The notes: generated by a model not told the origin, from the sequence alone. A DNA stretch of 64,000 bases from Symsagittifera roscoffensis (GCF_963678635.1 NC_087062.1:96835705-96899704); one strand, 5' to 3'. Counted from the stretch's first letter, positions 42,726 through 54,470 are shown. Numbers and translations: made by a program.

Positions 42726-43276
42726 CTTTTTTGGGGGTCAAATCAGTAAGTAAATGACCATAAGGGACAGGTGTTGCATCTTGATACCATTCTTTCAATT
42801 GAGATCCTAGACATAGTTGCTGACTTAATGTATTGATTTGTGAAACACCTATCGGTGACTTGAACAAGACTATGTGTGTACTCTGCAACTCTACATCTCT
42901 TCACATTTTGCTTTGATGAAAATAATTGTGTTTGATGTATATTGTGTTCAGACCCTGTGTCACCAGCAGTAGTAAATTTTATCAATTGGTTGGAATTTGA
43001 AATTTTTTCACAAGAATCATTGATTATAAGCAGATACATTGTTCCCTTAATTCTCTGCATTTGACTATAAAGAGGTTGATAATGTTCATAAAAGAAGTTG
43101 TCGAATACTGGTTGAAAAGTAACAATTTTCAACCAATCAAAAATTATATGAGATTTTCCAGATCCACTTGGACCAACTAAGGATAAAAAAAATCGTTGGT
43201 TGGTAGATTTTAATTTAATCATAGCTTTGGAAAAGGTGGAATATAACCGACTGTATTTGATCAAATAGCTTCCCAA
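42660..43276 (-). pseudogene. Packaging ATPase, ATPase copy 6 (copy B)
   Basis: 177 codons open (43276-42743), starting MGSYLIKYSRLYSTFSKAMI. Walker A is intact (VGPSGSGKSHIIFDWL). Walker B reads MYLLIINDSCEKI, with Asn at the first acidic position seen as Asp in copy 4 (LLIFDD). About 15 codons before Walker B are missing relative to copy 4. The last part (RDVLQI-like, SVPYGH) is in another frame. It adjoins the pX-like gene downstream and the membrane ORF upstream. Confidence 0.85.
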
Positions 43277-43482
43277 ACTGTCGTTTCTTCACATGTTGTG
43301 GATAACAAAACTCGAACGATTGCACATGCTAGCATCAAAATTATAACAAAAAATTGGCACAGAAAAACTAAAAGAGATCTAATACGTTTACGTTCAAACA
43401 GATTCCTTGATTTTAGTTCGTCATTTTCTTCATCAAAAACAAAATTTCTTAAAAATACGGGCTTGTCACATTGATCGACCAT
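43261..43482 (-). CDS. Small membrane ORF overlapping ATPase copy 6
   Basis: 73 codons starting MVDQCDKPVFLRNFVFDEEN, then a transmembrane run (LVFLCQFFVIILMLACAIV) and STTCEETTVWEAI. It ends prematurely compared with copy 5. The start lies 35 bases after the end of the F frame, and its end overlaps the ATPase start. Confidence 0.5.
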   Translation of the reverse strand: MVDQCDKPVFLRNFVFDEENDELKSRNLFERKRIRSLLVFLCQFFVIILMLACAIVRVLLSTTCEETTVWEAI

Positions 43483-43516
43483 CTTAACTCTAGAAAGAAA
43501 AAGTTGACAATGAAAA

Positions 43517-44020
43517 TTAATTATAGTTCAAAAAAGGTAGTACAAGATTTTTATGATTTACAATTTTTAGGAAAATTTCGAGTCCAAGTTCCGTATGCAA
43601 ATGCTTTTCTTTCTGTACAGTGAAGAGTTTTTGAATGACGAGTTGGTAATTGCTACACCTCCAACCATATTCTTCATCTTTGAATAACAAAAACTGAAAT
43701 TTAGGGCAAGCATAGTCATCCAAAATTTTTAGTCTTGGTTTCCAAAAATTCTGACAGAAGCTTACAATTAGCATAACCTTTTGCAAAAAATTCTGTTTCT
43801 TTGACTTATTCTGTACTCCAACAGATTCCATGAAGATAGTTTGTACACCAAGAAGATTAGGATGTTGGTTTGAATTTTTTAAGAGGAAGAAAGGAATATC
43901 CTACAGTTTGTCCATCCTTGTAAACTCCTAATTCTCTCACTGTTTTATTTTCAATACAATCAATGTCCAAAACAACAAGGCTCACCCTGTTAACTGGTTT
44001 CTCAGGAGTTTTTGGTTAAA
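43517..44020 (-). pseudogene. Gene F, copy B (possible DEDD exonuclease-like)
   Basis: The minus strand reads VSLVVLDIDCIENKTVRELG near 43925-43985, with the D-x-D of an exonuclease-I-like motif, then KDGQTVGYSFLP. Frame 43831-43517 (104 codons) gives NFLQKVMLIVSFCQNFWK, CPKFQFLLFKDEEYGWRCSN and a C-terminal half whose frame differs from module 3. Without the other catalytic acids the enzymatic call is weak. Confidence 0.4.
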
Positions 44021-44079
44021 CTGATTAACAATCGAACAATGAATATACTGATGAAGCAAATATTTTAACATGTAGACAG

Positions 44080-44960
44080 AAAAGCCATCTAGTCACGTGA
44101 CCAAGAAAGCATGAACTGTGGAGACTAGGTGCAACATAACATTACCTAGGACCTTTTTTCGTAGTAGATTTCACAGATCCAGCACAGTCATGTAGAATTG
44201 CATGTAGTCTAAAAAATTTGGAGTTTCCAAATAATCAATTCATACAGGAACTTCCGTATCCAATTAGTCCTTCAAAAAAAATTCAAATTTTGTAAGAAAA
44301 ATTGAAACAATTATCGCATCCTATCAAAGAAATTGAAACAATTTTGCAATTTGTTCAAAAAAAGTGAAACACTTTTGCAACTTGTTGAACTTGTCGCATT
44401 TTTTGCAACTTGTCGCACTTTTAGAAAATTGTCGCACTATTCGCATTTTGTTAGAAAAATTGAAACAATTATCCCATCTAATCAAAAAAATTGAAACAAT
44501 TTTCGCAATTTGTTAAAAAAACTGAAACACTTTTTGCAACTTGTTGAAAAGTTTGAAACGTTTTTTGTAACTTCTTGGAAATTAAAAGAAAAATTACATC
44601 TTTCTTAAAAGTTTGAAAATTTCGAAAAATTTTAGAATTTCATTCAATTTCTGTACGTTTATTTTCCACAGTGAATTCGTCAAAACAGATAAAGCTTTTA
44701 TGAAGATCTCTACATAACCCAGTAATGAAGAAAGTATATCGAGTAAATTATCATATTGTTCTTTTTGTAGTTGTAAAGATTGATTATTTTCCCATTGATT
44801 TCTATATCTATGATATTCTACAAGTTCTATTTTTTTGGTATATATGTGAATTCAGATCGATATATATGTGAATTTCTCTTCTCCCATTAAGTCCACTCAA
44901 AAAGAGATACTTGTGAGTCTACGTCCAATTTCTGCAAGTTTGGTAAAGTTTGTGATTCTC
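44080..44960 (-). pseudogene. Gene E, copy B, split by reverse satellite
   Basis: C-terminal part 44080-44270 and N-terminal part about 44640-44830 match E of copy A. Between them, 44280-44610 is filled by about ten reverse units of the 31-bp satellite. All frames are broken. Confidence 0.45.
44280..44610 (-). repeat. 31-bp satellite inserted in gene E, reverse orientation
   Basis: Units such as AAATTGAAACAATTTTCGCA and ACTTTTTGCAACTTGTTGAA repeat every 30-33 bases. The orientation is opposite to the array at 46620-47345. A shorter version sits at the same point of E at 40410-40580. Confidence 0.8.
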
Positions 44961-45348
44961 TAATAGTTAGTGAAATTTTTTGGGACTTTTCTTATAAAAA
45001 AAATTTGAAAAAGTCGCAATTTATTGTGAAGTGTTGAGATTAAATTTCTCGAAAAACCAATATTCCAACTCAAACTGCTCAACGCGAGTACTAAAAGAAA
45101 ATTGATTTTGATGTTGAATTTTTAAGTTAAAAGACAAAAAACATAAACAACTGAATTTAATGTACATTATTGTTCTCAACAATTATAAAATCTCCCAAAA
45201 AATGGGATAGTTCTTTGAATTTGCTCAAAGTATAGTTGACATAGGCAAAATGTTTCATTGCTTCATTCTCTTTTGCTGTGAAGAGTCGAAAGTGAATGTG
45301 GGGAGGTTTATTAACATTGTGCTTCTTGATCGTGACGCAAACTTTTCT

Positions 45349-45696
45349 TTAATTGTAAGTTGTTATCTCATACTTTTTGTTGCAGTTAGCGAGCTCCTGA
45401 TCCATAGTTGACTCCTTATCAGAGGTGAGTTCCAATATAGGAACGAATTCAAGGTATTCAGCATCGTGAAGAACAGTTTTTCTGATTGCCGAGATTGCTT
45501 CTCCTTCTTTTTCACCAAGATATACCTGCTGTCCTTTTTCGAATTGTCCCATATCATTTTTCTTGAAGAGTTGAAAGCAGGGCTCAAAATAAATTTTCTC
45601 CTTGAAAGATTTATGGGACCAAGCAAATCTCCCAATTCTTGTTTGATTTTTTGAGAATTCAGAATAATTGGGACTAGTTTCATTTCTTGAGTACAA
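45349..45696 (-). pseudogene. Gene D, copy B
   Basis: 115 codons starting MYSRNETSPNYSEFSKNQTR, with YFEPCFQLFKKNDMGQFEKG, VYLGEKEGEAISAIRKTVLH and FVPILELTSDKEST. This gives the N-terminus that is out of frame in copy A. It ends at a stop about 30 codons before the copy A end, and the rest continues in another frame to about 45250. Confidence 0.5.
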
Positions 45697-46619
45697 TTTT
45701 GAAGAGCTGAGAAAAATTACTCAAGATTTCTTGATATCAGATGACGAGGAATGAGGAAAAAGATTTTGAGATAAAATGAAAAAGAAAATAAACAATATGT
45801 GTAATTCAATTAACCATCAAATGTAGAGAACTATAAAGGGAACTTTTCTGTGAAATTTCCGAATATGGAATTGTGTAAGGGTTAGTGATACTAAATAAAT
45901 CCACAATTTTCAGCAAAAAATCTTTGTTCCAGATGACTGCAGCTATGTGTCAAGCTTTCCCAGCTTTTATTCAGATTATATTGAAAAATCGCTACGTTTC
46001 CTGTCATTTTTAAGAAAAATCTATAGTAACCCAAAGTTTTTGTGTCTCTCCCCATAATTCTTACTGTTCTTTGGAAAATTTTAAGTTGCACATTCTTCTG
46101 ATTGGGTTTACAGCAATTAGGTAGTTTTCATTTCACATACCAACTTATCGATTGTCTTCACACACTGTACAAATACAGATTTTATTCGAAATTTATTTCA
46201 TCAACTGGCGAGTTTTTCAATCAACTTGACCTCCTGTTCATCACAATTTGAAATGGAAAGGTGCAGAAAAAATGCCAAGTGTTGCAAAGAAACGACTGAT
46301 ACGCAGGAAATTCAAATGACATTGTTTATGTTCTAATCAGAAGTTAGCTTCCATTCAAACAATCAGTTCATCTTTTCTGGAAAGAGATCGTAAAGTACAA
46401 AACTCAAAATATGAACAAGATTTGTTAAAAGTAATTGACTCTTTTTTGATGGTTTTTAATTTGTAAAAAGTGATCATGTCGATTTTTTTTTTATAAACCA
46501 TCTATTTACTCTCATTTGCTTACAATATTTAAAAAAATTTTCAAAGGAATAAAAAAATTTACCCTTACTAGGAAATTAGCAAAAAAAATTTCAAACTTGT
46601 ATTAAAGATGTAATGTTTC
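45697..46619. other. Divergent region with remnant of the small plus-strand ORF, copy B
   Basis: 45.7-46.1 kb is AT-rich without a gene. From about 46100 to 46490 scattered similarity to the 111-codon ORF of copy A is seen (for example the DNA for SSFLERDRKVQNSK near 46365-46405), with frameshifts and extra bases. So the plus ORF existed here and has decayed. Confidence 0.5.
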
Positions 46620-47345
46620 TTTTAGTTTCCGAGAAGTTACAAAAAACGTTTCAAATTTTTCAACAAGTTGCAAAAAGTGTTTCACTTTACTTAAACAAAT
46701 TGCAAAAATTGTTTCAATTTTTTTGAAAAGCTGCGATAATTGTTTCAATTTTTCTAACAAAATGCGAAAAGTGTTTCACTTTTTTTGAGAATATGCGAAA
46801 ACTGTTTCAATTTTTTTTGACAAAATGCGAAAAGTGTTTCCATTTTTTCGGATTAGATGCGAAGTTTGTTTCAGTTTTTTTTAACAAAATGGTAAAAGTG
46901 TTCCAGTTTTACTTTGACAGTATCCAAAAAGTGTTTCATTTTATTCAACAAAATGCAAAAGATGTTTTAAATTTTTTTGACAAGATGCGAAAATTGTTCC
47001 ACTTTTTCTACATAGTGCCAATTATTTTCCAACAAGTTAAAAAAACGTTTCAAGTTTTTCAACAAGCTGCAAAAAGTGTTTCACTTTTTCTAAACAAATT
47101 GCGAAAACTGTTTTAATTTTTTTGATAAGATGCGATAAGTGTTTCAATTTTTTTTGACAAAAATGCGAAAAGTGTTTCATTTTTTCTGATAAGGTGCGAA
47201 AGTTGATTCAATTGTTTTAAACAAAATGAAAAAAATGTTCCAACTTTTCTTTGACAATACCCAAAAGGTGTTAAAGTGTTTTGACAAGATGCGAAAATTG
47301 TTCCTCTTTTTCTACATAGTGCGAAAATACTTGAGTTATTTGACA
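46620..47345 (+). repeat. 31-bp satellite array, copy B, about 23 units
   Basis: The longest array of this satellite: TGCGAAAA/TTGCAAAA words every 30-33 bases with GTTTCA(A/C)TTTTTTTGA between. A 107-codon plus frame (46793-47116) and a 90-codon minus frame (47385-47113) run through it and are treated as repeat translation. Confidence 0.85.
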
Positions 47346-47594
47346 ACATGCAACGTTCCAGCAGGTTTTTGTTACTTGTGTACAACTATCTTGGTGTTTT
47401 TCTAAAATGGTGCAAAAATTAATCAAGTTTTTAAACTTGTGTGCGAGTTCGGAGCGTTCAATTTTGTTCTAATTGTTTTTCAATGATTTACCCTGAACCT
47501 GCAATCTATTCGCATAATTAAACTGAAATTGGAGAAATTAAATAATTATAATGAACAAAATTAAAACCAAACAAAAATTATTTACAAAAAAAAT

Positions 47595-48089
47595 TCAAAC
47601 AAAGAGCTGGCGAGCAGCAGAAGAGTTCTGGAGGTTCTCTATAGAACGCAGAGTTGGACGAGGTTTGCAGTGGTTGTTGTGAAGTTTAGGTGTCATTGTT
47701 TCTGAGAAACCCTCATCTTCATCTATTGTGATGGGGGTTTCGACTGATCCTATCTCCTCCTCCCAAGGAAAGAGGGAGTCGTCGACTGGTTGAGCCACAA
47801 ATCTTGAGTCAGGAATCTCGGGGTAGTTCATTCCTACATGCTCAGTCACTTCTTCCATCAGTTGCATTGTTCCAAGTTGGTTCTCTGTGATGGGAAATTG
47901 CATCATTTGATGCTCCTCCAAATCCGTTCGCATCATTTCAACCGTGTGCCAGACTTGGATTGGTAAGTCCATTCGGGTCAGAAAAAATCCAGAGATTGTT
48001 TCTCGAACTTTAATTTGTACTAGATCAGGCGAAAATTCTACAGAGTACATGAGGTTGCTGTTTTGCTCTGAGAAGATCACATCGAGCAA
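47595..48089 (-). CDS. Polinton gene G, 164 residues, intact frame
   Basis: Open from ATG at 48089. N-terminus with SVEFSPDLVQIKVRETISGF, then LPIQVWHTVEMMRTDLEEHQ, a conserved VPI/FPITENQLGTM and YPEIPDSRFVAQPVDDSLFP, followed by an acidic stretch and a basic tail ending SAARQLFV. Copy A has the same protein in pieces at 30050-30480, with the most similar part in the centre. The pattern of conserved centre and variable acidic tail suggests a soluble protein. No family recognised. Confidence 0.55.
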   Translation of the reverse strand: MLDVIFSEQNSNLMYSVEFSPDLVQIKVRETISGFFLTRMDLPIQVWHTVEMMRTDLEEHQMMQFPITENQLGTMQLMEEVTEHVGMNYPEIPDSRFVAQPVDDSLFPWEEEIGSVETPITIDEDEGFSETMTPKLHNNHCKPRPTLRSIENLQNSSAARQLFV

Positions 48090-48494
48090 TAAGTTGAGTA
48101 AAATCGTAAAAACAAGATTTACAGTTGAGAGTGAGGCAGCTAACGGATTTTAAGTTGAAATTAGGGTATTTAGAGCTGAGACAGGAGGTAGTTGACGATG
48201 GTTTAGTTGAAAAAAAAAGATTTTTAGTTAAGAGTGAACGGTATCTTCAACTGCAATGTGTGGTTTAAACCAATCAGAATTGATTTTCCTTATTTGGATT
48301 GGAGTCGTATCCAATCAGCAAAAAGTTAAACTTGCAAGGGTTTATTCCTCTAATAAATAAAAATATACACAAAAGTAATCCCAAGAACAAATGACCAAAA
48401 GTTGTTTGCCATAAAAATAAAAAACATTGCCGATATAAGTTACGAAAGAACGAAAATTAGTAAAAGTAGCATCACTGCAATTTTTTTCACTACG
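48090..48494. other. Intergenic sequence between genes G and H, copy B
   Basis: AT-rich, aligned to 30481-30898 of copy A, including one GGAGTCGTATCCAATCAG word. No gene was seen. Confidence 0.35.
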
Positions 48495-48997
48495 TTAGTT
48501 GAATTTTTTGTATTTAATCAATGAGGAATTGCTGATTTTTGAATAGATAGTCAGGTTTTTTTTTATGTAAATTTGAGAGGATAACTCAACCTTGATGAAT
48601 TTTTCAAAGCAAATCTTCGGAAATCCGATTCCAAACCGAATCAAGCAGGATTTTGAGCAATCAAAAACCTTAAAGAAATGAAGGAACAAAGAACTTTCTG
48701 ATGAAAATTTACAAATTTGGGTATCTGGTAGGGGATAAAAAGAGTCTTTGATAAATTATCGTACCAGAGTTTTTTAAGAACTTCAATTTTTCTGGAAAAA
48801 AATAAAATTTCTTTCTTTGTGAGTTGTAATTCAGCTGTAAGTTTGAAGCTTTGATACGCAATATGTGGATCAAAAGAAAACTCTTTGATTGAATAAGTTT
48901 CCCTAAACAGACCTTTACCTAATCGGAGAATTCTATTTTGGACAAAAAAAGGTCCAAAATTTATGAAAAAAGTAAGAGTCAACATCTGCTTCATCAA
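48495..48997 (-). pseudogene. Gene H, copy B
   Basis: Frame 48997-48641 (118 codons) contains TFFINFGPFFVQNRILRLGK, YSIKEFSFDPHIAYQSFKLT and AELQLTKKEILFF. A second frame, 48689-48495, continues the gene after a shift near 48670. The hydrophobic C-terminal run present in copy A is degraded here. No family recognised. Confidence 0.45.
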
Positions 48998-49371
48998 TTA
49001 GAAAATCAATTGGATTTTTTTTCTTGTAAAGTAACTGGAAGAAACTCAAATGCTTTTTGATAGATATTTTTTAAGTAAAGATTAATTTTTTTTTTAAATT
49101 GAATAAAAAAATCTTTTTAAAGAAAATGCTGGATTCTGATTGGCTGATTTCCAACATACAGTGATACTAAAACTTAACTCATTTCTGCTTGGTTGATTTT
49201 CCCCAAGCAACAAAAGCAAACTCGTTCATTCTGATGTTCTTTTACACTGAAAGCAATCGCTCTTTACTTTGTATAATTACTCGAAAATTATTTAAACAAT
49301 TTTGAACAAATCAAAGTAAGTATAAATAATCTAAATATTTTTGGGACTTTTTAAATCTCCCAGTTTCGTAG
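48998..49371. other. Upstream region of PolB, copy B
   Basis: AT-rich. Contains CTGATTGGCTGATTT and CTTGGTTGATTT words shared with copy A (31.65-31.71 kb), and ends at the putative intron. No gene was seen. Confidence 0.35.
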
Positions 49372-49426
49372 GTACCATGTAGTTTTATTTAATTTTGGTA
49401 CATGCTAAATCTCCCACTTTTTTCAG
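49372..49426 (+). other. Putative short intron or acceptor before PolB, copy B
   Basis: Begins GTACCATG and ends CTTTTTTCAG directly before ATG, the same layout as 31883-31940 in copy A although the middle differs. Conservation of both ends in two diverged copies supports a splicing signal. Confidence 0.45.
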
Positions 49427-52400
49427 ATGCCACCACTCAAAAGGAATGAGAAAGTGAAATCAGAGGATTGTGGCACAGACTACAGTAGAGCCAGTGCGGC
49501 TCGACATTGCAAGCGTTGTGTACGAGGAATTATTTCTTGTCCGAAATGTAGTTATTGTATATAAAACTAGCAAGAAAGGAACTTCCATACAAGCTAGAAG
49601 CACGTAAAGTTAACAACAAAGTCGAAAGATTGTGTATCATTTGAGATAAAAATTCCAAGCTATTTTTCAACAGCATCTCAAGAAGGATCACGAGTTGAAA
49701 CTGAGGAAAACGAGTGATTCTGTTGCTGATTTGAAAAAACTCTTGGAAAACGAGGAGGGTAGTGATCAGCTTTGAGATGAGTTGAATGCTTTTCAACAAT
49801 TCCTGACAGATACCAAGATGGAAAATGGACGCGACCAAGTTTTCAATTTTCAACTTTCAAAACTAGATCCTAATCTAGTTAATGGAAAACTGGATCAAGT
49901 CTTTGAGAAACTTGATTCTGCACCAAAATTCAACACTGCTTTGTGATTTGTGTTACGTAATATAGAAACGGGCGATTACTGTTATTTCTACGCTCATGAA
50001 AACAACACACTCTTTGATAAATCTATGCTACTTTCTACTAAAACAGACTTGACGTCTATAGAGAACAAGGTCAATATGCAGAAAATCAGTGAATATTGTA
50101 CACAAGGGCGACAAAATACGAAATAGCGGTTTAAGCCGATCACTAGTATGACCATTTCTGCTGCCCTATTGAAAAACGTACCAATGGGATGTCCAGATTC
50201 AGTGATTCCCTAACCATTTTTGACGAATCACTAGATAAATTGTTTTAATTCGGATGCGCACACGCAACAGCCATACAATGAAAATTTGAGTTTGTTTCGA
50301 GCACTTGCAGTTCATTTATATGGAACAAACAATCTTGAAACATCGGTCTCCATGACTTTTAATGCTTTTCTTCTAAAATCGGGTTGTGATTCGAAACAAC
50401 TTAGTGGAGTTTCGATTGATAATCTACCAATAGTTGAAGATGTAGTAGAGAAAAACACTACGATGTCGACTTGAAATCCGAGATTTTGTGGGAGAATTCG
50501 CTCGGAGAAGTTATGGTAAAAACGAGAATACAGTGAAACTTCTGAGGTACAACAACCACATTTTTTACGCCAATAACATCGACAACTTCTTCGAATGCTT
50601 CCGATGCCCATCTTGCTATACATTTTTCAACAAAGCAGACCGCTTCAACTGCTATCTTCTCTGTTGCAAGGACCGAATCAAAACCATTTACCCCAAAAGA
50701 TTTATACTCTACGAGAGAAGTTGTTTGAAAAACTGGATGGGATCACTATTTAGTACACCAAAGAACAAACCTTATTCAAAAATGTTGCTATTTTTGATTT
50801 TGGATCAAATTGCGTGCCATCCGGAGAACTGAAACAACAGAAACAATAATTTGGATTGTAAAGCATGAACCCATATCATTGTCAATTTCATCCATTTTAC
50901 TTGACAAACCCATATTTTGGTGTGACAAGGATCCACAACCCCTCATTTTTGACGTTGTGGCAAATTTGGATTATTTAGAGGAAAAGAAATAAAAACGAAA
51001 TGCGATCAAGGTTTCTGGAAACTGAAAATAACATCAAAAAGCGGGTACACACATTTTTCAGCATACTTAATGAACGAGGTAAACTCAAGAAGAGTGAAGC
51101 AAGGGAGTACAAAGACGAATGTATCGAGGATAAGGGAGAAGCAGATGAATCCACTCACTTTTTCAGGTTTCAATAAAATCAATTGATTGATTTGATGCGA
51201 CATCTAGAGAGATTCACCAATACTGAACCTGGATTCAACAGTGATCAGTATGATATAAAACTTTATTAAATCATACCTCATTCCCTACATTGTCAACGAA
51301 AAAGAAAATGAAACAACAGTAATGAAGAAAGTAAAAGAACTTTGTTTCCTTCAAATTTGGAGAAGTTCAGTTTCTGGGCATTATAAAGTTTTTGGTTGGA
51401 GCTACTACTTTGGAGTCTTTTCTGAAAGCTTAAAAAGCCACTGAGCTGGAAGGAAGCATTCCATACCAGTGGTTTGATACTCCGAGCAAGCTTGATGAAT
51501 TTTAACTACCCTCGGATAAGGAATTTTACAGCAAACTTAAGAATAGCGACCCTCTTGATAAAGAGTGTTACGATTTTGAGAAGCTTCTCAATACTTGATT
51601 AACTGAAGAGCAAGCCTTGAGAAAACTCGGGCTTAAAACCAAACCACAGACGGGTTTGGACAACTACGACTACCTTGAATCTATCTGGGAACAGGAAAAA
51701 GTTGACATCATTTCTCAAATTTCTACGGTAGTAGAACAACAAGGATGTTGTTCCCACCCTTGTTGCTATGCAGAAAATTATTGAATTTATCATAACAAAG
51801 GGATAGACGTATTAAAGCTCGGCTGCACACTACGGAATCTAGCCAATATATGTCTACACAAGTCAACGGACTATAAATTTTACGCAATTTTTTCGAGTGA
51901 TAGTGACTTGCTTGCAAAAAACACCAGATATGAAAAAATGAGATATGACCACGGTGCCTCAATAGTTTTCACAAGAAAAACAGTAGCAAATGAAAACTTT
52001 AATGGAAAATCAAACAATTTGTGTAAGTCAATCGTTGTTAATGATGCTAGTCAACTCTATCGTTATTATATGTGTCAGGATATGCCCAGGGGTTTGTACA
52101 GGAACTAGATTAAAGCAACCGTAAAGAATGTTGATTTCGAGCTTCAAGTTGACCAGCAGAACACCTATCACACCAATTCTCAATTTTTACTTGCATCTTG
52201 GACTACAGTGTACAAAAATTTGTCGTTTTGTACAGTACAACCGCGTAAACCATTCAACAATTTTGTTCAGTCTGTTGTTGATGCTTGGCGAGCCGGCGAT
52301 GAAAATCCCTTAACTGGTGTAGTAGCTGAAACATTGAAACTTCTAGGAATTAGTTCCTACGGCTATCAAATATTGGACAGATCAAAAAATACAATGACAA

Positions 52401-52610
52401 AACATGAAAAAACCCACAAAGCTGTCAATAATCAATTCTTCGAGAGACCTAATATCGTAGCTAAAGATTCGTATGAAGTAGAACTTGTTGAATCTACTAT
52501 AGAGCATCAAACCAAATTTAGTAGGATTCTTTACAACAGAATGCGAAGTTGAGAACGTTGGAGCTGTTTAATAATTGTTTCGGTCTGGAAGAGGATAGTT
52601 AACGATTCCT
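49427..52610 (+). pseudogene. Polinton DNA polymerase B, copy P2
   Basis: N-terminal zinc-finger part 49427-49700 with several stops. 50286-50474 has SLFRALAVHLYGTNN, an OTU-like FRAL word. 50488-50832 has RSYGKNENTVKLLRYNNHIF and another Cys/His cluster (CFRCPSCYTFF). The exonuclease-like region follows at 50.9-51.7 kb. Motif A DASQLYRYYMC is near 52050. A deletion of about 610 bp relative to P3 removes the region after motif A at about 52105. Motif B SSYGYQI is near 52350. The gene breaks off at about 52610, before motif C. Frames 52128-52313 and 52208-52552 are open. Confidence 0.8.
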
Positions 52611-52619
52611 GAGACACTA

Positions 52620-53527
52620 TTTTTTGCAGAAACAGAGAAGGTTATAACTGAACAAGGCTTGAAGCAAAACGAGAGAGAAGATTTACAACGCAATAGTGTT
52701 GATGCAACTCTATATAACATAAGTTTTTTTCAGATCACATGGTCAGATGGACCACCAGGTAATCAATGAAGAACACCTAAGGATTTTGAAATGCTTTCAG
52801 TGGCCTGGAAAAAAAGGAGTGCGAGAAGTGGGTGACAGCATATATGTCATGCCACCAGGTGTAAGATCACAGGAAATGGCTCTTTACAATACACTCGTGC
52901 AAAGTATGTGAGTTCAATGAGGTTGCACAGATCGATCAGTACTGTACAGATCGATCATCTAGGTGGAAAGACAAAATCAAGCTCCGGTGTCGATTTTGAG
53001 ATATATTGTTCCCGATACATGACTGATTGGGATAGAAATCTTCCATAAGTGATGGGAGCGTATAACAGTAAGCATTATTCCACCACATGAATTAGTCTGC
53101 ACAAGATATGGACTGGACATGAATAGTTTTTGCATCTGATTTTCTTTTATCCAGAGTAAGAAGGCAAGAAAACTTTTATACAAGTCTATATAAGGGATGG
53201 AGCAGACGTCAGCGAGTGCTGAACGGTCTATGTAAACAGAACACGCAAAAAGCTCAGGCAAAGTAGAGGACAATGTTCGACAAAAAGGAAACTGGTGCAA
53301 AAGCATACTCGGTAGGGACTACTTGTGGGTTTTTCAGAACTTTATTTCGCCAAAAGGAACGAAGAGACTCCTGGAGAGGACCGCTCAAGATAACGGAAGT
53401 GCACCAAGAGGGACGTTTTAACAGACTGAATATCGGCCGAGCTGCGCACTTTGAAAATATTAAACCACATAACCCATCCACAGAAGACTGTTGTATACCT
53501 GAAGACATAGAAGGCGCGATTACCTGA
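52620..53527 (+). pseudogene. Integrase C-terminal half, gypsy-B unit 1
   Basis: HLRILKCFQWPGKKGVREVG is near 52780-52840. VERQNQAP (about 52960) carries the catalytic Glu word, followed by pieces matching MTDW and GAYNS of gypsy-A. Then frame 53273-53527 with WRGPLKITEVHQEGRFNRL and GRAAHFENIKPHNPSTED forms the C-terminal barrel. Several frameshifts. Zinc-binding and first catalytic Asp parts are missing. Confidence 0.7.
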
Positions 53528-53592
53528 AGATTGACCCTGCTTGCGAAGTCAAGGCGAACGGCACCAGGGAATAGAATGATGGGAATGAGGCG

Positions 53593-54470
53593 ATGAAAGA
53601 AGGAACGGGACCGCCACCGGACCTGGATGAAATAATTGAGACGGATAAGGGAACCTTACCCTATGCGGAAGATGACTGGGGAAATCAAGAGTTGTTAAAC
53701 CTGGATGGGATTAGCACTCACACCACGACCTTTGTCACAACAGACAGTGACCAGTTAGGACAGACTTTTTGGAACAGGAAGAACTGAAGATCCTTAGAAT
53801 TGGTCATGACGCCATGACGGGACAAAAATCAGTACATATTGGAGGCGAAGCGGATGTGACTGCACATCCGCTAGACACCGATGGAAAGAAGATCGGAGTA
53901 ACTTGACTTCTAGACTTAGGAGCAGTAGTCAGTGTATTGGCGATAAAGACTAGCGAAAGAATGGGAGACAGGATGCGGTCGAGCCCTAGACTGATAGTCG
54001 CTAACCGCGGAGCGCTCAACGTGGCTGTGGGAGAACTCCAGTAACATTCCCCCACATGGTAGGTCGGAGCCTCTGGATGAGGTTCCTCGTGGTTGAGAAC
54101 CTGAACAATTCGAATCAGTTTATCTTGGGGCGCAACTAATTCAGTAATTTCGACGTGATGATCGGCCTTAATAAGGGACCAATAAGGATTAGGGACCCAT
54201 ACAGGAAGTATGTTAAGTGACCAGTAAACAAAAATAATTCACGAGAAGAATATATCAACTTTAAGGACAGAAAACTACAGCCCATGAAGAAGTTTCAAAG
54301 AGAGCAAGAAGTTCATAAAAAATTACGAAGATGATCCTTCCTGGGCAGCTTCGGAGGGGCAATGGCTCATTCATGTGTCCAACGTTAACCTAACATTCGG
54401 AATGCGATACAAGGGGACATCGACGGATGTTTTTGTCCGAGGAGTGGGGGTAAGACTGAACAATATCCCA
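53593..54470 (+). pseudogene. Acidic segment and protease-like domain after integrase, gypsy-B unit 1
   Basis: Frame 53593-53787 is acidic (PPPDLDEIIETDKGTLPYAE). Next, LLDLGAVVSVLAIKTSERMG (about 53905-53965) resembles the retropepsin active-site strand with DTG changed to DLG. FLVVENLNNSNQFILGRN (about 54080-54140) matches the FLVVENLDESDQFILGRDF of the gypsy-A protease. Placement after integrase is unlike gypsy-A and unlike normal gypsy order, so this segment was probably moved by recombination. It ends FVRGVGVRLN near 54440. Confidence 0.6.

Larger units (their letters stand above)
40951..52610. mobile_element. Polinton/Maverick copy B
   Basis: Same gene order as copy A: integrase, pX-like, ATPase, membrane ORF, F, E (with satellite insert), D, small plus ORF remnant, satellite, G, H, and plus-strand PolB. 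It is not internally duplicated up to 51.1 kb. Its polymerase 3' end is fused to a gypsy 3' part at about 52.6 kb. Several genes are better preserved than in copy A, for example G and the ATPase Walker A. Confidence 0.8.

Noticed and set aside
46793-47385. ORFs of 90-107 codons on both strands
   Set aside because: Both run through the 31-bp satellite and are repeat translation.
50312-50623. 103-codon minus-strand ORF
   Set aside because: Antisense to the polymerase, whose plus frame matches two other copies.
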